Positions 6,201 through 10,668 of a stretch of 10,668 nt of DNA are shown piece after piece. The position numbers and the translations under genes were made by a program. The stretch is from an uncultured Spirochaetales bacterium (GTDB lineage: Bacteria > Spirochaetota > Spirochaetia > Treponematales > Treponemataceae): the NCBI GenBank assembly GCA_946061495.1, contig CAMGSV010000076.1:1-10668 (forward strand). Reading direction: 5' to 3'. Position 1 is the first letter of the stretch. The number at the start of each line of letters is the position of its first letter. The notes beneath the pieces are model-generated. The model ran no database searches. It saw only the letters and a list, made by a program, of their open reading frames with translations, and was not told where the DNA came from.

Positions 6201-6230
6201 AATATACTGTTGAACTTGTCACGTTATCAA
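6201..6230 (-). promoter_or_regulatory. Promoter candidate for the Phd-like short ORF
   Basis: On the - strand, -35 TTGATA and -10 TATATT each match consensus at five of six bases with 18-bp spacing. It points away from the kinase gene stop and could also serve the hydrolase gene further on. Confidence 0.5.
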
Positions 6231-6247
6231 GCTGTAAGACAGCACCC

Positions 6248-7648
6248 TCACACCGGAATCTCCAGCGTGAAGCAGCTGCCGGTGCCCCGCTCCGACTCCA
6301 CCCGGATGGTCCAGCCCAGGGTGTCCGCCACCGTCTTCACCACCGCCAGCCCCAGTCCCTTGCCCTCGCTTTTCAGGGAGTTGTCCCCCCGGAAGAAGGG
6401 GTCGAACACGTGGGGCTGGTCTGCCGCCGGGATGCCGCATCCATTGTCCTGCACCTGCAGGATTACCTGGGCCTCCCGGTTTCTGGCTGCCTTTTGGCCG
6501 CCCTTCCTCCGCTTGGGGGTGGCGGCAAGGCGGGCGGTGAGGCTGATGGTGCCGCCTGGGCTGGTGTAGCGGATGGCGTTGCCGCAGAGGTTGTCCAGCA
6601 CCCGGATCATGAGGCTTTCGTCCAGGGGAACCGCCAGATCCGCTGGCAGGGTGATGGCGGTGGTGACGGTGCGTCCCAGAATCCTGCCATCCTCCTGCAG
6701 CCGGGTGGCGTAGTCCGAGAGGAGGGGAGCCAGCGGCACCAGCTTCAGATTCTGCTTCAGGTCCCCTGAGTCCAAACGTACGAAGTTGATGAGGTTGTCT
6801 ATCATGGCATCCAGCTGGTCCACCTTCTCGCCTACAATCTCCAATGACTTGCCGATGATTTCCGGGGAGTCGGCGGTGCCGTCGGAGATGGCCTCGGTGT
6901 AGCCCTTGATGAGGGACAGGGGAGTCCGCAGGTCGTGGCTGATCCCCATGATGAGCCAGGAGCGCCGCTTCTGCTCCTCCAGCAGGGCCAGCCGCATGCT
7001 GTTGAGGGAATTGGTGAGGGAGAGAATCTCGTTATTGCCCCGCACCTGTATCTCCTTGCTCAGATTGCCCTTGGCCAGGCTCCTGGTCTCCCGCTCCAGC
7101 ACCTCCATGGATCGGGAGAGCACGTGGGACAGGTAGATGATGCCGCTGATGCACAGGAACAGCAGCAGGCTGAACACGTTGATGATGGCCTTCAGCTGGT
7201 CGATGACCGTGTCCCACTTGTACTGGTTCTCCCGCAGCAGCCGGGTGACAATCATCAGCTGGGAGGAGTCGCCGTTTTCGGGGTGGAAATTCCGGTCGAT
7301 TTGGTAGAGGTAGTCCTGGGTGTTGGTGGCGAATACGGCCATCAGCTCTCCCTCCGTCAGGGTTTCCCCTATGGTGATGCCGGGGATGGAGGACAGCAAT
7401 ACCTCACCCTGGCTGGACAGAACCGCCACCTCCACTGAATCTGGCAGCTGCTTGATGAAATCCCGCACCCGCTCCCACTCCTGCTTGTTGTGGCCAAGGG
7501 TATCTCGCTTTGAGATTTCTTCCCAGGAGGGAATGAAGATGTTGCTGGGGGAGCGGAACCAGCTGGAGAGCACCAAGGTTCCCAGCATGAACACGGGAAT
7601 CAGGAAGAGGGCTATCAGCAGCAGGATGAACTGGGTTCGAATCTTCAC
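6248..7648 (-). CDS. Sensor histidine kinase of a two-component system
   Basis: A 466-residue inner-membrane kinase. A first membrane segment (about 7-29) and second (about 154-177) flank a periplasmic sensor region of about 125 residues with no family I recognise. A HAMP linker (about 177-230) follows. The HisKA domain carries the phospho-acceptor H238 in ISHDLRTPLS. The ATPase domain shows the N box (N353, N357 in LDNLCGNAIRYT), G1 D401-N-G-C-G-I, F box FDPFF (415-419) and G2 GKGLGL (429-434), so it should be active. Between the N and G1 boxes there is a very basic segment, TPKRRKGGQKAARNR (377-391), longer than usual. The GTG start overlaps the regulator stop by four bases (GTGA), so the two are coupled, with GAGG 10 bases upstream. 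The gene context suggests it signals to the divergent efflux operon. Confidence 0.92.
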   Translation of the reverse strand: MKIRTQFILLLIALFLIPVFMLGTLVLSSWFRSPSNIFIPSWEEISKRDTLGHNKQEWERVRDFIKQLPDSVEVAVLSSQGEVLLSSIPGITIGETLTEGELMAVFATNTQDYLYQIDRNFHPENGDSSQLMIVTRLLRENQYKWDTVIDQLKAIINVFSLLLFLCISGIIYLSHVLSRSMEVLERETRSLAKGNLSKEIQVRGNNEILSLTNSLNSMRLALLEEQKRRSWLIMGISHDLRTPLSLIKGYTEAISDGTADSPEIIGKSLEIVGEKVDQLDAMIDNLINFVRLDSGDLKQNLKLVPLAPLLSDYATRLQEDGRILGRTVTTAITLPADLAVPLDESLMIRVLDNLCGNAIRYTSPGGTISLTARLAATPKRRKGGQKAARNREAQVILQVQDNGCGIPAADQPHVFDPFFRGDNSLKSEGKGLGLAVVKTVADTLGWTIRVESERGTGSCFTLEIPV

Positions 7649-8355
7649 TGGGAGACATCCTCTTGGGGCGGGATGTTGAACTGGTAGCCCAGGCCATGGA
7701 TGTTTTCGATGTATTGGGGATTTGCCGGTTCATCCTCAATCTTTCGTCGCAGCCGCTGGATGTAGACCGCCACGGCGGAGATGTCCCCATAGGCCCGGCC
7801 CCAGACATCACGGTAGATGGCCTGGGCAGTGAGGGGAATGCCGGCGTTCCGCACTAGATGGGCCAGGATGGAAAACTCCTTGGAAGAGAGGGGGATACGC
7901 TGTCCATTGCGGGTAAGGAGGTAGCGGTCGCAGTAGAGGTGGAAGGGGCCGAACTGGAAGGTTTGTTCCTGGGCCGTGGTCTCGCTGGTACTTCCTGCCC
8001 GCCGCAGCATGGCCTGGACCCGGGCCACCAGCACCTTGGGGGAGAAGGGCTTGGTGATGTATTCGTCGGCGCCGTCTCCCAGCCCCTGGATGATGTCCTC
8101 CTCGCTGTCCCTGGCGGATATGATGAGCACCGGCACCTGGCTTGTCTTGCGGAAAATCTGGAGGAATTCAAAGCCCCCCATGCCCGGCAGATTCAAGTCC
8201 AGCAGCACCAGTTCTGGCTGGAAGCTTTCCAGCGCCGTCAATGCCTCTTCCCCGCTTTCCACCGGCTTGATTTCCATGCCCTCCTTGTTCAGGTAGAGGG
8301 TGATGAGAGCCGCCAGCTCCGTTGTGTCTTCTATCAGTAGAATTTTATTTCCCAT
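7645..8355 (-). CDS. OmpR/PhoB-family response regulator
   Basis: A 236-residue transcription regulator. The receiver domain (1-118) has the acidic pair E9-D10, phospho-acceptor D53 in LLDLNLPGMGG, S80 in the switch position and K102 in YITKPFSP, the full active set. A linker (about 119-131) leads to an OmpR-type winged helix (about 132-228) with the PLSSKEFSILAHLV and YIQRLRRKIE recognition-helix region and the closing HGLGYQF hairpin. GAGG lies 6 bases before ATG 8355. The gene is first in a two-gene operon with the sensor kinase (4-base overlap) and is divergent from the tolC-like gene. The shared intergenic region carries a tandem 11-bp-spaced repeat suited to this family, so control of the efflux genes is plausible but inferred. 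Confidence 0.94.
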   Translation of the reverse strand: MGNKILLIEDTTELAALITLYLNKEGMEIKPVESGEEALTALESFQPELVLLDLNLPGMGGFEFLQIFRKTSQVPVLIISARDSEEDIIQGLGDGADEYITKPFSPKVLVARVQAMLRRAGSTSETTAQEQTFQFGPFHLYCDRYLLTRNGQRIPLSSKEFSILAHLVRNAGIPLTAQAIYRDVWGRAYGDISAVAVYIQRLRRKIEDEPANPQYIENIHGLGYQFNIPPQEDVSQ

Positions 8356-8377
8356 ACATTGCCTCGTTTGTCTCCCT

Positions 8378-8406
8378 ACTATGCCATTGACGGCAAAAAT
8401 TGTTAA
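8378..8406 (-). promoter_or_regulatory. Promoter of the response regulator / kinase operon
   Basis: On the - strand, -35 TTAACA (8401-8406) and -10 CATAGT (8378-8383) are 17 bp apart. An imperfect inverted repeat, TGTTAAGAT (8401-8409) facing ATCTAACA (8421-8428) across 11 bases, overlaps the -35 box and may be an operator. Confidence 0.5.
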
Positions 8407-8456
8407 GATGGTTTTCGGGTATCTAACAAAATATTATTTGTAATCTTGACTTTTGT

Positions 8457-8488
8457 TTTAAGTTTTATTTAAGAAGGATTGATACAAT
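8457..8488 (+). promoter_or_regulatory. Activator-type promoter of the efflux operon with tandem response-regulator box
   Basis: TTTAAG occurs at 8457-8462 and again at 8468-8473, exactly 11 bp apart, the spacing at which OmpR/PhoB-type regulators bind in tandem. Nine bases further on is a -10 box TACAAT (8483-8488), with no good -35 at normal distance, as in activator-dependent promoters. TTGACT (8446-8451) is a good -35 but faces only a poor -10 (TTAAGA, 8469-8474). Transcription would start near 8495, leaving a leader of about 62 bases. Binding by the neighbouring regulator is inference. Confidence 0.5.
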
Positions 8489-8497
8489 TCATGTATC
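8481..8497. repeat. Inverted repeat over the efflux promoter -10 region
   Basis: GATACA and TGTATC form a perfect 6-bp inverted repeat around 5 bases. It covers the candidate -10 box, so it could bind a repressor or form a small hairpin at the transcript start. Confidence 0.45.
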
Positions 8498-8543
8498 TAT
8501 GGAAAAATGAACGCCTATTCTTTTGTTTTTGCCAAGCAATTTC

Positions 8544-8549
8544 GGGAGG
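8544..8549 (+). promoter_or_regulatory. Ribosome binding site deciding the tolC-like start
   Basis: GGGAGG lies 8 bases before ATG 8558 and selects it over the in-frame ATG at 8507, whose 17 extra residues would precede and spoil a clean signal peptide. Confidence 0.8.
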
Positions 8550-8557
8550 TTTGCCCA

Positions 8558-9961
8558 ATGAATGGAACGATATGCCTCAAAGGTGCCAGTCTGGCCGTCA
8601 TTTTTGCCCTCATGGTGGTTCCCGCTGCCCTTGTGGAGGCCCAGGAGAGGGGGGACGCCAGTCTTTCCGCTGGTGAGGTGGCGGCCACTGGTTCGGCTGT
8701 CACTTTGAAGGAGGCCCAGGCTCTGGCTTTGGAAGGGAACGCCACCCTCCGTGCCCAACGGCTCACCCTGGAGGCTGCCCGCCGTTCCTCCCAGGCCCGC
8801 TGGAATTCCTTTCTGCCTGGAATCAACCTGGGGGGCTCCGTGTCCAACAGCCACACTATTGTGGACGGCTCCAGTGGTTCAGGGGCTGGAACTCCTGCTG
8901 CCGGTGGCAATGCCAACTGGAGCTGGGGAATTTCCGGCGGTGTGAGCCTGTCATTGACGGCGGGCATTCCCGTGCAGATGCAGCTGGCAGCCTTGGGCTA
9001 CGAGATTGCCCAGACGAACTACCAGCTGCAGCTCCAGACGGTGATGGCCAATGTTGCCTCATCCTTCTATAATCTGGTGGCGGAGGCCAAGAATCTTTCC
9101 GTTCTGGAGGACAATCTGGAGTTGACCCGCAGCCAATATGAGCAGTCCCGCCAGAACTACAACCGGGGTCTTGCCTCGGAGCTGGATATGCTGCGTTCCC
9201 AGTATGCATACGTTTCCGCCCAGCCGGAGCTGGAGAAGGCGCAGTTCAAGTACCAGTCGAATTTGGCAGCCTTTCAGATTCTGGTGGGCAGTCCTACGCT
9301 GGTGGTTCCCACGGAGGAATTCCAGCTGGTGCAGCTCCAGCTGCCCGATACCCAGCAGTTGGTTCAGGACTACCGTGAGGGCCGCCTTGATGTGATGCAG
9401 AAGCGGCAGGCGCTCCGCCAGAGCCAGTTGTCGAAGACCTCCCAGAACCTGGCGGCCCGTGCTCCCTCGGTGGGGCTTTCGGAGTCCCTGCGGTTCTCCC
9501 CGCCCGGCGAGCGTGATGACGGCCCTTCGGTGACGGGAAGCTTTTCCGTCTCTGTCTCCATTCCGGTGGATGGCTTTGTTCCCGGTTCCTCCAAAAGCCT
9601 TGCCCTGAAGCAGGCTGCGGATGCGGTGACCATTGCTCAGCTGAATCTGGACACCACCCTTGCCCAGGCTCGCCAGGACATCGAGACCAAGGTGGCAGAG
9701 GCGGCCCAGCTGTGGCATGCCATCGACATTGCCCGGCTGAACGAGTCCATTGCGGAGCGCTCCTACCAGCTTTCCCAGGAGGGATACCGGGCGGGCTTGG
9801 TGAGCCAGACGGATCTGGAAACCTCTCGCCAGCAGATGGTTTCCGCCCAGCTGGCAGCCAGCACCTCCCAGTCCCAGTATCTGGTGGGAGTGGGAAATCT
9901 GGCCAATGCCCTGGGACTGGAGCTGGAGCAGCTGTACCAGCTTTTTGGGGTACAGGAATAA
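8558..9961 (+). CDS. TolC-family outer-membrane efflux channel
   Basis: A 467-residue outer-membrane channel subunit, expected to trimerise and form the exit duct for the pump to which the next gene's adaptor belongs. A signal peptide is clear: lysine near residue 8, hydrophobic core SLAVIFALMVVPAALV (about 11-26) and a likely cut after VEA. Two outer-membrane-efflux-protein repeats follow, each with long amphipathic heptad-like helices rich in Q, A and L. The first starts VTLKEAQALALEGNATLRAQR and includes NLELTRSQYEQSRQNYNRGLASELDML. The second, near the C-terminus, has the matching SYQLSQEGYRAGLVSQTDLETSR. The paired Y-x-x-G-L/V motifs are typical. Length is normal for the family. The adaptor gene starts 66 bases downstream with no terminator between, so they form an operon. 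The transported compound cannot be told from this gene. Confidence 0.92.
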   Translation: MNGTICLKGASLAVIFALMVVPAALVEAQERGDASLSAGEVAATGSAVTLKEAQALALEGNATLRAQRLTLEAARRSSQARWNSFLPGINLGGSVSNSHTIVDGSSGSGAGTPAAGGNANWSWGISGGVSLSLTAGIPVQMQLAALGYEIAQTNYQLQLQTVMANVASSFYNLVAEAKNLSVLEDNLELTRSQYEQSRQNYNRGLASELDMLRSQYAYVSAQPELEKAQFKYQSNLAAFQILVGSPTLVVPTEEFQLVQLQLPDTQQLVQDYREGRLDVMQKRQALRQSQLSKTSQNLAARAPSVGLSESLRFSPPGERDDGPSVTGSFSVSVSIPVDGFVPGSSKSLALKQAADAVTIAQLNLDTTLAQARQDIETKVAEAAQLWHAIDIARLNESIAERSYQLSQEGYRAGLVSQTDLETSRQQMVSAQLAASTSQSQYLVGVGNLANALGLELEQLYQLFGVQE

Positions 9962-10027
9962 TTGTGGAGCAGTCCGCCGGAAGACTGGTGGAGTCGTCAA
10001 AAAAATGGCAAAGGTAAGGATAGATTC

Positions 10028-10648
10028 ATGTCAGGAGAAAAGATGACTGTTGGAAAAAGGGCCGATCTCATCGGCAAGATTATCGTGATAGTGCTTATGG
10101 CTGTCTTTGTGATAGTTGGGATTTTCACCATGGTGGGAAAGAAGTCTGGCGGCGGGATGCCCATGGGAATGATGGGGGTGGGCCGTGGCGGTTCCCAGGG
10201 GGCTGTGGCCACGGTGACGGTATCTGTCAAGGCGATGGAGCCGGAGACCCTGCAGAAGACGGTGCTGCTGAACGGAGACGTTGCCTCCCGTACGGAGACC
10301 AGCATCTACCCCGACACCTCCGGCAAGGTGAGCCGCATCTTGAAGTCCTTGGGAGACACGGTGCGGAAGGGGGAGGTGATTGCCTATCTTGATCCATCCC
10401 GCCCCGGCTCCGCCTACGCTGCAAGCCCGGTCACTGCCACCGTGGCTGGAACCATTATCCAGCTGCCCTACAGTGTGGGGGATACCATCGGCACCAACAA
10501 TGCCCTGGCGGTGGTGGGGTCCCTGCAGGATCTGGAAATCAGCCTGAAGGTGTCGGAGAAGTACAGCTCCTACCTGAAGGTGGGACTTCCTGCCTACGTG
10601 TCATTGGTGTCTAGACGAAAAACAAGATGGTTAAGAGGGCTCACATGA
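10028..10648 (+). pseudogene. RND-type periplasmic adaptor (membrane fusion protein), 3' end replaced
   Basis: The adaptor should link an RND pump in the inner membrane to the TolC-like channel. A single N-terminal membrane anchor (about residues 14-35) follows a basic tail, then a Gly/Met-rich linker and the barrel-sandwich domain. The lipoyl half-motifs VLLNGDVASRTETSIYPDTSGKV and VTATVAGTIIQLPYSVGDTI are joined by only about 20 residues, so the long alpha-helical hairpin of AcrA/MexA is absent. The beta-barrel begins with LEISLKVSEKYSSYLKVGLPAYVSL and then the family pattern ends abruptly. The last dozen codons (SRRKTRWLRGLT, rich in AGA, TTA and AAA) are foreign in style and end at TGA 10646. 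With 206 residues it is about half the normal size. The start at 10028 has AAGGA 7 bases upstream; ATG 10043 with AGGAG is an alternative. It is either disrupted by an insertion or joined to unrelated sequence at an assembly junction. Confidence 0.8.
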
Positions 10649-10668
10649 TGGTGAGAAAATATGGAAGT
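10606..10668. other. Unrelated AT-richer sequence after a junction in the adaptor gene
   Basis: From about 10606 the base composition and codon use change and the adaptor homology stops. On the + strand a frame opens after TAG 10612-10614 and runs to the window edge; from ATG 10627 it reads MVKRAHMMVRKYGS. It has no visible ribosome site and I do not recognise it. It could be the start or an internal part of a mobile-element gene. The exact junction cannot be fixed to the base from this sequence. Confidence 0.5.

Noticed and set aside
6231..6243. GCTGT-AAG-ACAGC hairpin after the kinase gene as a terminator
   Set aside because: The stem is only 5 bp and no U run follows on the - strand; it is not a convincing intrinsic terminator.
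8507..8557. Upstream ATG extension of the tolC-like protein
   Set aside because: The extra residues would sit ahead of a good signal peptide, and GGGAGG marks ATG 8558.
9059..10000. A 313-codon open frame on the - strand across the tolC-like gene
   Set aside because: No family features; it lies antisense to a gene with signal peptide and both efflux repeats.
9962..10027. 22-codon N-terminal extension of the adaptor from a TTG codon
   Set aside because: It begins directly after the tolC stop with no ribosome site, whereas ATG 10028 has AAGGA at 7 bases and gives a normal short cytoplasmic tail before the anchor.
1..10668. CRISPR array, tRNA or rRNA genes, riboswitch
   Set aside because: I looked for regularly spaced repeats, cloverleaf-like segments and conserved rRNA or aptamer cores on both strands and saw none; the intergenic gaps are short and accounted for.

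Overview
The window is bacterial accessory chromosome from a diderm organism. A TolC-type outer-membrane channel and an RND-type periplasmic adaptor are both present, so there is an outer membrane. The adaptor has no alpha-helical hairpin, MazG begins with a treponeme-like N-terminus, and promoters have TATACT/TATAAT -10 boxes. Together these make a spirochaete of the Treponema group my best guess, but this is recollection of family style, not a search result. Most genes are visibly GC-rich. Two stretches are AT-richer: the toxin-antitoxin region at the left and, much more strongly, a restriction-modification block at about 1971-4600.

Layout, left to right. (a) 1-850: the tail of a possible IS256-type transposase fragment, then a complete Phd/YefM antitoxin and RelE/ParE toxin operon on the + strand, with a promoter embedded in palindromes. 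(b) 870-1781, - strand: a two-domain MazG nucleotide pyrophosphohydrolase, convergent with the toxin gene, with a long insertion in its second domain. (c) 1971-4590, - strand: a horizontally acquired type II restriction-modification pair. The methyltransferase (gamma-type m6A, N-terminal helix-turn-helix) comes first and overlaps the PD-(D/E)XK endonuclease by 14 bases. (d) 4658-4695: a strong intrinsic terminator on the - strand. (e) 4731-5999, - strand: a cytoplasmic serine hydrolase of the beta-lactamase/NylB fold, preceded by a 42-codon ORF whose start resembles a Phd antitoxin. (f) 6248-8355, - strand: a response regulator and sensor kinase operon with a 4-base overlap. (g) 8558 to the right edge, + strand: tolC-like gene, then an RND adaptor gene whose 3' half is replaced by unrelated sequence from about 10605.

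How the parts fit. The OmpR-type regulator is transcribed divergently from the efflux operon. The shared 200-bp gap holds an 11-bp-spaced direct repeat placed like an OmpR/PhoB activator site just upstream of a -10 box for tolC, so the kinase/regulator pair plausibly controls the pump. The toxin-antitoxin and restriction-modification modules are typical self-maintaining accessory cassettes. Both window edges carry sequence that looks like mobile-element junctions.

Nothing here is clearly a wholly new system. The most interesting items are the methyltransferase with its built-in DNA-binding domain and nearly leaderless promoter, the putative efflux-control site, the MazG insertion, the Phd-like short ORF and the broken adaptor gene.
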